Positions 8,470 to 17,569 of a stretch of 40,975 nucleotides of DNA are shown piece by piece. The stretch is from Lentisphaerota bacterium. Lineage in GTDB: Bacteria > Verrucomicrobiota > Kiritimatiellia > CAIQIC01 > Lenti-01. The notes beneath the pieces were generated by a model. That model saw only the letters and a program-made list of their open reading frames with translations. It did not search any database and had not been told where the DNA came from. Where the stretch lies: assembly GCA_012514035.1 (NCBI GenBank), contig JAAZBB010000024.1, forward strand, positions 1 to 40,975, given 5' to 3'. Within the stretch, counting starts at the first letter, position 1, and every line of letters begins with the position of its first letter. The translations under genes and the position numbers were made by a program.

Positions 8470-8967
8470 ATGAAAAACCGGTTGATTTACCTGGCGGTGG
8501 CCGGCCTGGCTGGAATGTGGCTGGCGGCCTGCGGCCGGCAGGATGCTGCGGATCCGGCCCGACCCGAATCCGCCACCTTACGCCCGCCCGTGCCGCGGGT
8601 TCTGCAGACGTGTCCCGGACTGCTGAACGTGGAAAGAATCCAGGGCAATGAACAATCCGGATCCGTATCGCTTGTCTGCGGGCAAGCGGTGCAGGCGATC
8701 ACGGATTACTACCTGGAGACGCTGGCGGCCGACGGCTGGATTCCGGGGACGGTCCTCGCGCAGAACTCGGAACAGCACCTGCAATTCAACCGGGATGGTC
8801 GGTTTCTGCGTTTCCAGATCGGGCCCGGCGGGGCGGCCGGGACCGCACGCGTACTGATCGCCTGGCACCAGCCGGCCGGGGCCCGGGCATCCAACCCGGA
8901 CGCCGATCTCCCCGATCCCGTCGAACAAGAACCCGATCATTTCCGCGAACAGTCCATCGAATGGTAG
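8470..8967 (+). CDS. Small lipoprotein of unknown function
   Basis: The 165-residue product has a lipoprotein signal peptide (M-K-N-R, hydrophobic core, lipobox L-A-A-C21). The mature part starts with a Pro-rich linker, has two further cysteines (C-P-G-L-L and V-C-G-Q) that could pair, and a compact domain with I-T-D-Y-Y-L-E-T-L-A-A-D-G-W, the pattern of a helix-strand unit seen in small envelope lipoproteins. I do not recognise a named family. A GACAGGAG stretch precedes the ATG. Its stop overlaps the start of the next gene by 7 bases, and that gene encodes a secreted peptidase-like protein, so both probably act in the envelope. Confidence 0.75.
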   Translation: MKNRLIYLAVAGLAGMWLAACGRQDAADPARPESATLRPPVPRVLQTCPGLLNVERIQGNEQSGSVSLVCGQAVQAITDYYLETLAADGWIPGTVLAQNSEQHLQFNRDGRFLRFQIGPGGAAGTARVLIAWHQPAGARASNPDADLPDPVEQEPDHFREQSIEW

Positions 8968-9842
8968 TGCGACGCCGATTCATCCTATGCACGGCACTGG
9001 TTCTGGCGGCAGTCAGCGCCGGGGCGCTCCCACCTCGCGCCGGACAGGCGCAGTTCCCGCGGGACATCGCCGCCGATAACGTTGAGCGTATTCGCCTCCA
9101 GCCGGAGGATGCCGCCTGGCTGGACCATCCGGACTTCAAATGGCAGCACCTGCAGACAGAGCATTTCGTGCTGCATCACGACCAGAAGATGTTTGCCGCC
9201 AAGGTGGCGCGCATGGGCGAACAGTTTTACGCGGCCATCTCCGCCGATCTGCCCGACCTGCAGGACCGCACCGCCCCGGCCCGCTCGCACATTTTCATCT
9301 TCCGGGACCCGCGCGACTGGCAGACCGTCGTGGCCGGAACACCGGGGATGGAGCCCTGGACCGCGTCATTCGTGCGGGGCCAGGTCATGTTCCTGCAGGA
9401 AACCGGCACCGCGACCTCCGAAAAGATGGGCACCCTGGCACACGAGATGACGCATCTGGTCTTCAATCGATTCCTGCCGATCCGCCTGCCGCTGTGGCTG
9501 AACGAAGGCCTGGCCGAATACTACGGGGAATTCGCCTACCGGGCCGCGCGCGGGATGGGCCAGGGCAAACGCAACGCCTTCCGCCCCCTGAAAAGCTGGA
9601 CCCCGCTTGACGTCCTGCTCCAGGCCACCGCATATCCCCTCGAACCGGCGGAGGTCCACCTGTTCTACACCACCAGCAAATACCTGACGGGCTACCTGCT
9701 CCTGCGCCATCCACGGGAAAAGTGGCAGGCCTTCTTCGCACAGCTCCTGGCCGGGCAACCCGCCATGTCCGCCTTGCTGCAAACCTACGGCTGGGCCGAT
9801 ATCGCGGAACTGAAAAAAGATTTTGCGCGCTTTGCCCGCTGA
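8961..9842 (+). CDS. Secreted gluzincin (MA-like) metallopeptidase
   Basis: The 293-residue product begins with a signal peptide (V-V-R-R-R, hydrophobic core, A-G-A). It carries a zinc-metallopeptidase helix H161-E-M-T-H165 with the downstream glutamate in N-E182-G-L-A-E-Y-Y, the arrangement of the MA-clan 'peptidase MA' families often annotated as DUF1570-like or basic-secretory-protein-like. The region before it (H-F-V-L-H-H and I-F-I-F-R-D) matches the usual N-terminal strands of that fold. Its start overlaps the lipoprotein gene by 7 bases. Peptidase activity is likely because the zinc ligands and general base are intact; the target is unknown. Confidence 0.8.
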   Translation: MVVRRRFILCTALVLAAVSAGALPPRAGQAQFPRDIAADNVERIRLQPEDAAWLDHPDFKWQHLQTEHFVLHHDQKMFAAKVARMGEQFYAAISADLPDLQDRTAPARSHIFIFRDPRDWQTVVAGTPGMEPWTASFVRGQVMFLQETGTATSEKMGTLAHEMTHLVFNRFLPIRLPLWLNEGLAEYYGEFAYRAARGMGQGKRNAFRPLKSWTPLDVLLQATAYPLEPAEVHLFYTTSKYLTGYLLLRHPREKWQAFFAQLLAGQPAMSALLQTYGWADIAELKKDFARFAR

Positions 9843-9883
9843 TCCTTGCCACTCCCGGCCCCATGCAGTACAGTTCGGCCCCA

Positions 9884-10330
9884 ATGAAAATTGTACAACA
9901 GTCCGATTTGTCCGCCATGGAACGTCGTTTGGTCCGAAACGCCGTGGCGGCGCGCAAAAAAGCCCATGCCCCGTATTCCCATTACAAATGCGGCGCGGCG
10001 CTGCTGGACATCCGCAACCGGATTCATACCGGATGCAACGTCGAAACCATCGACTACACCCTGACCACGCACGCGGAGATGGATGCCATCAACGGCATGG
10101 TCAAAAGCGGCACGTTCAAGCTCAAGGCCCTGGCCGTAGCCGTGCTGGCCGTGAAGGGACCGGCCTTCCCCTGCGGTCTCTGCCGTCAGAAAATCCGGGA
10201 ATTTGCCGTCAGCGAGGAGACACTCATCATTGCGGTCGGAGTTGACGCCCGCAGCCGCATCCGGACAATCGGCACGGCCACAATCGGCCAATTGTATCCG
10301 CATGCCTTCACCCCCAACTGCGTCATCTGA
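9884..10330 (+). CDS. cdd: Cytidine deaminase
   Basis: Cdd hydrolytically deaminates cytidine and deoxycytidine in pyrimidine salvage. The 148-residue product shows Y-S-x-Y-K-C-G-A-A-L near the N-terminus, G-C-N-V-E for substrate binding, the catalytic motif T-H63-A-E65-M-D-A-I and the zinc pair P-C97-G-L-C100-R-Q. The size is that of the short single-domain (Bacillus-type) enzymes, yet the first zinc ligand is His, as in the longer E. coli enzyme, rather than Cys. Start choice is uncertain: an in-frame ATG at 9863 would add seven residues and neither has a good ribosome-binding site. The uracil phosphoribosyltransferase at 27.3 kb is another pyrimidine-salvage gene in the window. Confidence 0.85.
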   Translation: MKIVQQSDLSAMERRLVRNAVAARKKAHAPYSHYKCGAALLDIRNRIHTGCNVETIDYTLTTHAEMDAINGMVKSGTFKLKALAVAVLAVKGPAFPCGLCRQKIREFAVSEETLIIAVGVDARSRIRTIGTATIGQLYPHAFTPNCVI

Positions 10331-10334
10331 CCCG

Positions 10335-11006
10335 GTGGGCAACACCGCTGCCATCCAGGCGTTTCTGTTCGACCTCGACGGCGTCGTGGTGGATTCCAAC
10401 GCCCTGCATATCGCCTCCTGGCAGGCAGTGGCCCGCCGCCACGGATTTGCCTGCCCGGATCCGGAACACATCGGCAAATGCGGCTTGCGGACCCAGGCCG
10501 TGATCCGCGACCTGCTGCATTGGCCGGTTCCCGCCGAGGAGGCGGAGCGCATCGGCAATGAAAAAGAATCCCTTTATCGGGAATGGATCCGCAAGGACGG
10601 CATCGCCCCCGTCGCCGGCGTCCTGAACTTCCTGACGGAGACCCGGCGACTGGGCCTGCCCTGCGCCCTCGGTTCCTCGGCCCCGCGCGAAAACGTGGAT
10701 TTGTGCCTGCAAGCCCTGAATCTGGAGGACTGCTTTGCGGCGACGGTTTCCGGCGCCGATGTCACGCGCGGCAAACCCGCCCCGGACATCTTCCAAAAGG
10801 CGGCGGAACGGATCGGGGTGCCTCCCGTGCATTGCCTCGTGTTCGAGGATTCGCCGGCTGGCGTAACGGCAGCCCATGCCGCGGGAATGCCAGTCGTGGG
10901 ATTGTTGACGAGCCATACGCGGGCCGAACTTGCCGGAGCGGATCTGCTGGCCAACGATTTCTCGGAACTGTCGCCGGAACAATTCCGATCCGGCCTGGGG
11001 GATTGA
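10335..11006 (+). CDS. HAD-family phosphatase, beta-phosphoglucomutase-like
   Basis: This is a haloacid-dehalogenase hydrolase of subfamily IA. Visible motifs are F-D13-L-D15-G-V-V-V-D (motif I with nucleophile and acid/base Asp), a helical cap, L-G-S-S-A-P (motif II), R-G-K-P-A-P-D (motif III Lys) and F-E-D-S-P-A-G-V (motif IV). The motif spacing and the D-S-N-A-L-H following motif I match beta-phosphoglucomutase and related sugar-phosphate phosphatases. The start is uncertain: I used GTG at 10335, four bases after the cdd stop. An ATG at 10302 would add 11 Pro/Ser-rich residues overlapping cdd. It converges with the long minus-strand cluster. Confidence 0.75.
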   Translation: MGNTAAIQAFLFDLDGVVVDSNALHIASWQAVARRHGFACPDPEHIGKCGLRTQAVIRDLLHWPVPAEEAERIGNEKESLYREWIRKDGIAPVAGVLNFLTETRRLGLPCALGSSAPRENVDLCLQALNLEDCFAATVSGADVTRGKPAPDIFQKAAERIGVPPVHCLVFEDSPAGVTAAHAAGMPVVGLLTSHTRAELAGADLLANDFSELSPEQFRSGLGD

Positions 11007-11066
11007 CCGGCCGCGAGCTGACCCCGACGCCTTCCCGCTCCACCCCGCGCGGCGCAAGCGTGTCTG

Positions 11067-14000
11067 TCAAGGCAACTGGCTGCGCAAAGATTCCAGTTGT
11101 TCCTTTTGACGCACGGTCAGTTGGTCTGCCCGTCCGACAAGCGAGTGGACGATGGCCTCTGCCGGCTGAATATCACCCAGTGCCACGCAACTGCGAGCCA
11201 GCAGCAGAAGCAAGGAGGCATCGGGACCCCGGATTTTCAAGGCCTCTTGGAAATCCTGCCGTGCGTCCTGATAGCGCCCCAGGTCCAGGAAAATCTCCCC
11301 GCGCGTGCTCAGCAGGCCGGGATGGCCCGACCGCCGACGCAACGCCTCATCCGCCAAGGCCAGCGCCTCCGGCAAGTCACCCCCGCGCTCCCGGACAAGC
11401 GTGGCAAGATTATTGAGCAGGATCGGATCCCGCTTGCGTTCAATCCCAGCCCGGAAGGCCGCTTCCGCCGCGGCAAAATCCCCCTGCTGGTAGTAGGCCA
11501 CGCCGTCAATCTGATGCTTCAGATAATGGTCTGGATTCCGATCCAACAAGGTCCGGAGGCTGAGTTGTATCAGTGGCGCATTGCCGATTTCCTGGGCCAG
11601 ATTGCCCATCATTTCCCAGACAACCAGGTTATTGGCATCGGTTTGAATGGCCTGTTCCAAAACCGTCTGGGCCTCCGGCCACCGGCGGAGCGCCATCAGC
11701 CGGTCGGCCAGGGCAATCTGCACCCCGATGCGACCGGATGCAAGAAGCTTCAGGTTCTTGATCGACAATTCCAGCAGGGATTCGTCATCCGACGCCAAGT
11801 GGGCCAAGGCCATCCAGACCCGCGGGTCACGGACAGACTGTTGTGCGAGGGTTTGCAGAGCTTCCCGGGCCTGGGTCTGGTTTCCCTGGACATAGGCGAT
11901 CATGGCGCGATCAAAGCGAACCTGTTCTTCCTTCAGTCCTGACGCGAGGGCTTCGGCCAGGTACGCCTCGGCCACCTCGGCATCATAACGCCGGATGGCC
12001 AGTCGGCAGAGGGCCATCAAGGCGGTGACATCCCGTCCATTCTGCCTCAAGCGCATGCCCCAGAAGGCCGCATCCTGGATCGGCAGCCCCCATTGCAGAT
12101 ACACCTGATCAAGCAGCGTCACCCGGGCGCTTTCATTTTCCAGGGAATAGAGCGGGTCATTCCGGACTCCTTCGTCCGTGGCGGGGTTGCCTGAGATCGC
12201 CCAAACCCAGCCCCGGCGAACCCACTCGCGGGCGTGCAAGACATAGCCATGCTGGAATCCCAAGGTCCAGCGTTCTTCGGCTGGCAGACCGGTCCAGAAG
12301 TCATCATCGTCGGCGTCTGGTCCCTCATTCGGCTCAGACCGGCGGGAGACATCGAGAATGTTCAAGCGCGCGCTCAGATTGTCCGGATTGATGCGCAATG
12401 CCGCGTGCCAGGTTGCCAGCCCTCCGGCTTCATCGCCGCGCTCCGCCTGCAGGAAGCCGAGATTGTTCGCCACCCTGGAAGCGATTTGGAGCAGATAGTC
12501 ATAATAGGGGCGGATCAGGTTGCATTCGGGCGGAGCAGAGTCGCGGGCGACCTCCCATTGCGCCCAGAACGGCTGCTGTGCCTCCGCCAGCTTGCTCAGA
12601 TCCCGTTGCGCAGCGACGGATTCCAGTTTGTAGAACAAGCCATCGGGAACCAGATATCCATATTCACGGAACACATCGGGCAGATCCACGAACGCGGTGC
12701 GGGCGATGCCCGCGGACGATTGCAGAAGCTGGTCCATGAAACCGCCGAAATCGCCCTGCCGCAGGGGCTGTTGCAAGGCGGCCTCGTCAAACCAGCGGGC
12801 CAGCCGGGCCAGGTATTCCGGCGACCCTGCCCGCTGCAGACGCACCAGTTGGACGGGGGCGCGCCGGCGCCAGATCATCCAGCGGAGGGCGTCATCCATC
12901 ACCCCGGGCGAAAAGAGGAGATCGCGGCCCTGCATGCGATCCAGAATTTGACCGGCGGCGGATGCCATTACGTCGCCATAACGTCCATCCACCACGCGTC
13001 GGTTGCGGAGCCCGGCGGCAAGCACGATCAGCGGCATGACCAGCACAAAGACGGCTGCCAGGCGCCGAGCCCGGCGAACGAAGCGCCGGGCAAAGACCGC
13101 GTCCCGCAGGGGTTGTGGTTCAGCCAGGATCCAGAATTCCCCAACTATGTAGCCGGTGCCGATGGCCAACAGCAGATAGGGCGTGACCAGCAGGTGCGAC
13201 ATGCCCAGGATGCGCCACGGGGAAAAAATGGCATTGAACAGGGCTCCCAGCAGCCCGATCAGCAGCAAGATCCGCAGGAGGACCTGCTGGCCGGAGTAGA
13301 ACCACGGAGACCGGTGGGACATGGTGAAAAGCAAGAGCCAGGTCGTTGCGGAAAAGAACATGATATACACGAACACACCGGGATTCTGATTGGGCAAACG
13401 CAGGATCAACTGGGTCTGTTCCCGCAGGATCTGCAGCCAGGCCTGCCAAGGACTGGCATACAGGCCAGTCGCCGCGCCGTGGCGGAAGAGAACCCAGGCA
13501 TTGACTGGATACCACAGCAGGCCCAGCGCCAGGCCGCTCCAGAGCGCCAGTTGCGCCCGCCAGGCCCCCTGGCTCCGCCAGCGCAGGCATTCCCGCGCCA
13601 CCAAAACGACCGTCAACGGTAGAAACACCAGGAACGAGGCGAACTCGGTCAGGCCAAAACCGTAGAGCACGCCCAGCAATCCCAGATGCCGGGCCAGTCC
13701 GTGCCGCTGGTATTCCGAGAAGCACCATACGGCCAGCAGGAGCAGCAGCAGATGAAATGTGGCCGGCAAAGAGCGAGTCGCAACCGTCCAGAACGGGATG
13801 CAGGCGGCCAGATACAGGCCGGACACCAGTCCGGAAAAGCACCGCGCCTGACGTTCGCGGACCACGGCATCCGGGCGCGGTTCTTCGCCCGCCATATATC
13901 CCACCCGCACCATGAGAGCTCCCGTCAAGCCGACGCCGGCCGCCCCGCACAACGCGCTGAGAAGCGCCGCCCCGACGGCGGGCGATCCGCCGGGCAGGCG

Positions 14001-14327
14001 CGCGAAGATCCGGATAAGGCGCCCCCAGGCGGCATCCAGGGGCGGAGGCGCGGCCTCCAATCCGATATGCAGCAGCAGGCTTTGCAGCGGCAGGCCGGGA
14101 AACGGCTCCCAGCTGAGCGTAGCCAAATACACCGCCAGGGAGAGGCAGAACAGAAACCAGCCGATCTGTCGCGCGGTGGGAAATGGCAAACCGCCGGCCA
14201 TCCCCTTTGGCACCATCCCCACCCGCTGATCCGCTGCGGACGCGCCCTTCTTGGCCGGGCCGGACGATCCCGGGGATGCCGCAGAAAAGTCCGGAGGCAA
14301 AGGCAGGCTCTGGCCGGGCTCAGTCAT
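11067..14327 (-). CDS. Membrane GT-C-like/TPR protein, paralogue C
   Basis: The 1086-residue product is the third of three tandem paralogues. After a Pro/Ser/Gly-rich N-terminal tail (about 50 residues) come about 10-12 membrane helices (about 55-440). A middle domain follows, beginning L-L-F-S-P-G-V-M-D-D-A-L-R, and then a long TPR region rich in A-x-x-x-L-x-x-x-P-x-N units. The membrane part resembles DUF2723/TMEM260 GT-C proteins: L-P-G-G-x-P-A-V-G-A-A-L-L-S-A-L-C-G-A matches that family after its first extracytoplasmic loop, and the middle domain matches its D-x-D-x-x-x-L...V-V-x-L stretch. The loop itself reads F-P-G-L-P (76-80), without the acidic residues expected there. The ATG at 14327 overlaps the stop of paralogue B (ATGACTGA, 8 bases), so they are coupled. 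Function unknown; possibly glycosylation, glycan handling or a scaffold. Confidence 0.8.
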   Translation of the reverse strand: MTEPGQSLPLPPDFSAASPGSSGPAKKGASAADQRVGMVPKGMAGGLPFPTARQIGWFLFCLSLAVYLATLSWEPFPGLPLQSLLLHIGLEAAPPPLDAAWGRLIRIFARLPGGSPAVGAALLSALCGAAGVGLTGALMVRVGYMAGEEPRPDAVVRERQARCFSGLVSGLYLAACIPFWTVATRSLPATFHLLLLLLAVWCFSEYQRHGLARHLGLLGVLYGFGLTEFASFLVFLPLTVVLVARECLRWRSQGAWRAQLALWSGLALGLLWYPVNAWVLFRHGAATGLYASPWQAWLQILREQTQLILRLPNQNPGVFVYIMFFSATTWLLLFTMSHRSPWFYSGQQVLLRILLLIGLLGALFNAIFSPWRILGMSHLLVTPYLLLAIGTGYIVGEFWILAEPQPLRDAVFARRFVRRARRLAAVFVLVMPLIVLAAGLRNRRVVDGRYGDVMASAAGQILDRMQGRDLLFSPGVMDDALRWMIWRRRAPVQLVRLQRAGSPEYLARLARWFDEAALQQPLRQGDFGGFMDQLLQSSAGIARTAFVDLPDVFREYGYLVPDGLFYKLESVAAQRDLSKLAEAQQPFWAQWEVARDSAPPECNLIRPYYDYLLQIASRVANNLGFLQAERGDEAGGLATWHAALRINPDNLSARLNILDVSRRSEPNEGPDADDDDFWTGLPAEERWTLGFQHGYVLHAREWVRRGWVWAISGNPATDEGVRNDPLYSLENESARVTLLDQVYLQWGLPIQDAAFWGMRLRQNGRDVTALMALCRLAIRRYDAEVAEAYLAEALASGLKEEQVRFDRAMIAYVQGNQTQAREALQTLAQQSVRDPRVWMALAHLASDDESLLELSIKNLKLLASGRIGVQIALADRLMALRRWPEAQTVLEQAIQTDANNLVVWEMMGNLAQEIGNAPLIQLSLRTLLDRNPDHYLKHQIDGVAYYQQGDFAAAEAAFRAGIERKRDPILLNNLATLVRERGGDLPEALALADEALRRRSGHPGLLSTRGEIFLDLGRYQDARQDFQEALKIRGPDASLLLLLARSCVALGDIQPAEAIVHSLVGRADQLTVRQKEQLESLRSQLP

Positions 14328-17300
14328 TGCCGTCACACGATTGAAGCAGTTGATCCAACTGGCTGCCTTGCTCTCGGGACATCTCCCCCCGGCGGGCAAC
14401 CAGTTTGCGCGCCAATTGGCAGGCCTGGGATCGGTTGCCCCGAGCCGCATCGATCCGAGCCGTCAGCAACTGAACCTGAACCTGGTTGGGATACATCTGG
14501 GCGGCCAGGCGCAAATCCTGCGCGGCCTCTTCGAGTTGCCCGGCCCGCAGATTCCATTCGGCGCGGGTTCCGCGGAACAGCGGATGGAACGGCTGAAGCC
14601 GCACGGCTTCGTTTGCCAGGGTGAGCCCCTCATGCAGGTTCGAGTCGCCGGCCGCCTCCATGAGCAGATTGGCGAGGGCATTCAGAACATCAGGATGGCG
14701 TTCCCCCCGGAGGCTCTCATGCAGGACGGCTTCGGCCGCGGCAACCTCTCCGCGTTGATGCAATTGGAAGGCTTCGGCGACCTGTTTCATGGGATGATTG
14801 GGATTCAGGTTGAAAAGGGTGCGCAGGCATGACATCCGCAGTTTGTGGTTGCCGCGAATCTGTGCGAGAGTCGCCAACAGTTCCCATGCCTGGGCGTTGC
14901 GAGCGTCGAGTTGGAGAGCCTGATCCAGCTCGGCCTGGGCTTCCGGCCACTGTCGGTGTTGCAGATGGAACCAGGCCAGGGCCAGCCGCTGGCCCAGGAC
15001 CGGAGCGGACCGGCTTTTCAACATGCTCAAGGCCGTTGGATTGACCGGATCCCGTTCGTCCGTGAGCAGCAGCAAGGCCATCCAGGCCCGCATATCCTGC
15101 GGGGCGATGCGCACCAACTCGCGCAACCCTTCCACAGCCGCTGTGCGGTCGCCCCGGACATATGCAATCATGCACTGGTTCAACTGCGCGTCCTCGGTAC
15201 TCAATCCGAGATTCATCGCCGCCTGCAGATAGGCCTCCGCCGTCTCGGGAGCGTTCCGTCGCAGCGCCAAGCGGGCCAGGGCCAGCAGCGCTGGGCCGTT
15301 TTTATCATCCTTCATCAGTTGGGCGCGATGGTGGGACTCATCCGGAAATGGGATTCCCCAGTGCAGCTCGATCTGTTCCAACAGCCGGGCCTGCAGCTCC
15401 AGGCCGGGATCGGGAACCGTCGTGCTGCGGCGGACGGCATCGACTCCGATGGGATCACCCGAGAGCACCCAGATCCACCCGCGCCGGGCCCAGGACAGCG
15501 CATTCCAGACGAACCCGTATCGATTGGCCAGGGCCCAGCGATCCACGCCCGGCTGAAGTTGCCGAGCCTGCCAATCAGCCTGCCACTGGGCCGGTTCAGG
15601 CCCCTGAAGTTCCCGGCCCAGTTCCAGGAGATTCAGCAGCACGCTCAGATTGTCTGGATACAAGCGGTGCGCGTTCCGGAGGGTATCCAGCGCGCCGGTT
15701 TCATCCCCGTCTTTCGCCTGCAACAGGGCGAGGTTATTGGCCACTTTCGAAGCCAGCAGCAGCAGATAATCCTGATACGGACATATCAGGTTGTTTTCCG
15801 GCACGGGGTCTGCGGCGAGGCGGCCCATCCGATTCCAAAACGGGCGTTGAGACTCGACCAGGGCCGTCAAAGCCAAGCGGTTCGTCGATGGTTCCAGCCG
15901 GTAAATGAACCGGTCCGGCGCCAGAATGCCGAAATCGCGGAAGATCTCCGCCATGTCGATGACGGCGGTACGCGCGGGCCCCTCGTCGGACAACAGCAGG
16001 TTGTCCAGGAATTGACTAAACTTGGCCTGTTTCAGCGGTTCCCGCAGGGTTTCGGCCTCAAACCAGTGCGCAATGTGCTGCAGATAGGGGGCTGATTTGA
16101 GCCGGTTGACGGTGATGACGCGCAACGGCTGGCGTCGTTCCCAACTGGCCAGCCGCAGGGAGTCGTCAAGCATGCCGGTGGAAAACACGATGTCGCGGCC
16201 TTGGAGGCCGGCGAGCACATCTTCCACGGCCGCTTCCATGATGCGTGCATGGCGGCCATCCACCACCCGCCAGTTCAGGATTCCGCCCACCAGCGCCACG
16301 ACAGGCAACAGCACGGCTGAGGTACTGCAGGAGCGACGCAGCAGGCGTTTGGCCCCGGAATCATCGCGCAGAATCTGAATTTCACCCAGGATCCACAACT
16401 CGCCGGCCAGGTATCCCATGGAGGCCGACATCAGCAGGAGGGGCGTCAGCATCAGATTGGACAGCCCGATGATTTTCCAGGTCAAGCCGACCGCCAGCAG
16501 AATGAACAACAGGACCCCGGCAAAAACCAGCCGCACCGCGATCTGGTCGCCCTCGTAGAACCAGGGGGACCGGTGGGACATGACGAACAACAACAACCAG
16601 ATGGCCAGCGCAAACACCATGATAAACACAAAGATGGGATTGCGATAGGGCGCTTGCGTGATCAACTGCGCCTGCTCCCGCAGGATGTGCGCGAGGGCCT
16701 GCCAGGCCGAAGCGAATTGGGCGTTGGCCGCACTGTAGCGGAAAAACTCCCGAGCATGGACGGGATAGAGCGCCAGCCCGGCCAGCAGGCCGCTGCCTAA
16801 CACCAGCCAGGCCTTCCAGGACCGCCAGGCGCCCCACCGGATCATCTCGCGCAATCCCAGAAAAAGCGCCACGGGTACGAACACGAGGAATGTGGCGAAC
16901 TCCGCCATGCCCAATCCGTACAGCAGGCCCAGCAAGCTCAGGTGCCGGATCCGGCCGCTTCTCTGGAAATTGGAAAAGCTCCAGGTCGTCAGCACCAGCA
17001 GCAGCAAATGGAAGGAACCGGGCAGCGAGCGGGTGGCCACCAGCCAGAAGGGAACGCTGCCTGCCAGGTACAGGCCGGAAACCAGGCCGGACAGTTGGCG
17101 GGCCTGTTTTTCGCGGGCCAGGGAGGCCGGAGCCGTCTGGTACACGGGAACAAAGCCGACCCGGCACATGATTAGACCGAGTCCCCCTACGGCGGAGGCA
17201 CCGCAGAACGCGCTGACAAGCCCGGCCCAAGCGGCGACCGACAGCCCGGGAAGACGATCGACGCAGCGAATCACCCAGCCCCAGATTGGATCCAGCGCCG

Positions 17301-17559
17301 CCGGAACGGGCTCCAATCGTAAATGAAGCAACAGCATCTGTGTTGGCGTCCCCGGAGCCGGCGCCCAACACATGGTCGCCAGATAGATGACCAGCGCGCA
17401 GGCAAAGAGAAACAGGCCCAGCAACCAATCCGCCGATGGCAGCCGGTCTCCCTCCACCGGCTGGTGTCCGGTGGTTTCCCGGGAGACATTCCCGGTTTCC
17501 GAACCGCCGCCGCCAGGCGAGGCGGACAGTGGTTCGGGGGAAGGAGACGGGGATCGCAT
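14320..17559 (-). CDS. Membrane GT-C-like/TPR protein, paralogue B
   Basis: The 1079-residue protein is the second of three tandem paralogues. It has a 40-residue Pro/Ser/Gly-rich head, a multi-pass membrane region (about 43-430), a middle domain starting I-V-F-S-T-G-M-L-D-D-S-L-R, and a TPR tail to the end. The segment T-R-S-L-P-G-S-F-H-L-L-L-L and L-L-G-L-L-Y-G-L-G-M-A-E-F-A-T-F are nearly shared with both neighbours, as is R-R-G-W-I-W-V-L-S-G-D-P in the TPR part. The first loop reads A-P-G-T-P (68-72) where DUF2723 proteins have an acidic D-S-G-E-type motif. It starts 10 bases after the stop of paralogue A and its stop overlaps paralogue C by 8 bases. The role is unknown. Confidence 0.8.
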   Translation of the reverse strand: MRSPSPSPEPLSASPGGGGSETGNVSRETTGHQPVEGDRLPSADWLLGLFLFACALVIYLATMCWAPAPGTPTQMLLLHLRLEPVPAALDPIWGWVIRCVDRLPGLSVAAWAGLVSAFCGASAVGGLGLIMCRVGFVPVYQTAPASLAREKQARQLSGLVSGLYLAGSVPFWLVATRSLPGSFHLLLLVLTTWSFSNFQRSGRIRHLSLLGLLYGLGMAEFATFLVFVPVALFLGLREMIRWGAWRSWKAWLVLGSGLLAGLALYPVHAREFFRYSAANAQFASAWQALAHILREQAQLITQAPYRNPIFVFIMVFALAIWLLLFVMSHRSPWFYEGDQIAVRLVFAGVLLFILLAVGLTWKIIGLSNLMLTPLLLMSASMGYLAGELWILGEIQILRDDSGAKRLLRRSCSTSAVLLPVVALVGGILNWRVVDGRHARIMEAAVEDVLAGLQGRDIVFSTGMLDDSLRLASWERRQPLRVITVNRLKSAPYLQHIAHWFEAETLREPLKQAKFSQFLDNLLLSDEGPARTAVIDMAEIFRDFGILAPDRFIYRLEPSTNRLALTALVESQRPFWNRMGRLAADPVPENNLICPYQDYLLLLASKVANNLALLQAKDGDETGALDTLRNAHRLYPDNLSVLLNLLELGRELQGPEPAQWQADWQARQLQPGVDRWALANRYGFVWNALSWARRGWIWVLSGDPIGVDAVRRSTTVPDPGLELQARLLEQIELHWGIPFPDESHHRAQLMKDDKNGPALLALARLALRRNAPETAEAYLQAAMNLGLSTEDAQLNQCMIAYVRGDRTAAVEGLRELVRIAPQDMRAWMALLLLTDERDPVNPTALSMLKSRSAPVLGQRLALAWFHLQHRQWPEAQAELDQALQLDARNAQAWELLATLAQIRGNHKLRMSCLRTLFNLNPNHPMKQVAEAFQLHQRGEVAAAEAVLHESLRGERHPDVLNALANLLMEAAGDSNLHEGLTLANEAVRLQPFHPLFRGTRAEWNLRAGQLEEAAQDLRLAAQMYPNQVQVQLLTARIDAARGNRSQACQLARKLVARRGEMSREQGSQLDQLLQSCDGND

Positions 17560-17569
17560 GCGCTCGCGG

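Noticed and set aside
12234-13622. Long plus-strand frame opposite paralogue C, and similar ones at 14845-16095 and 18530-19744
   Set aside because: They mirror the paralogues' coding strand; the predicted proteins are rich in Gln, Gly and Arg with no domain, as antisense frames of GC-rich genes are.
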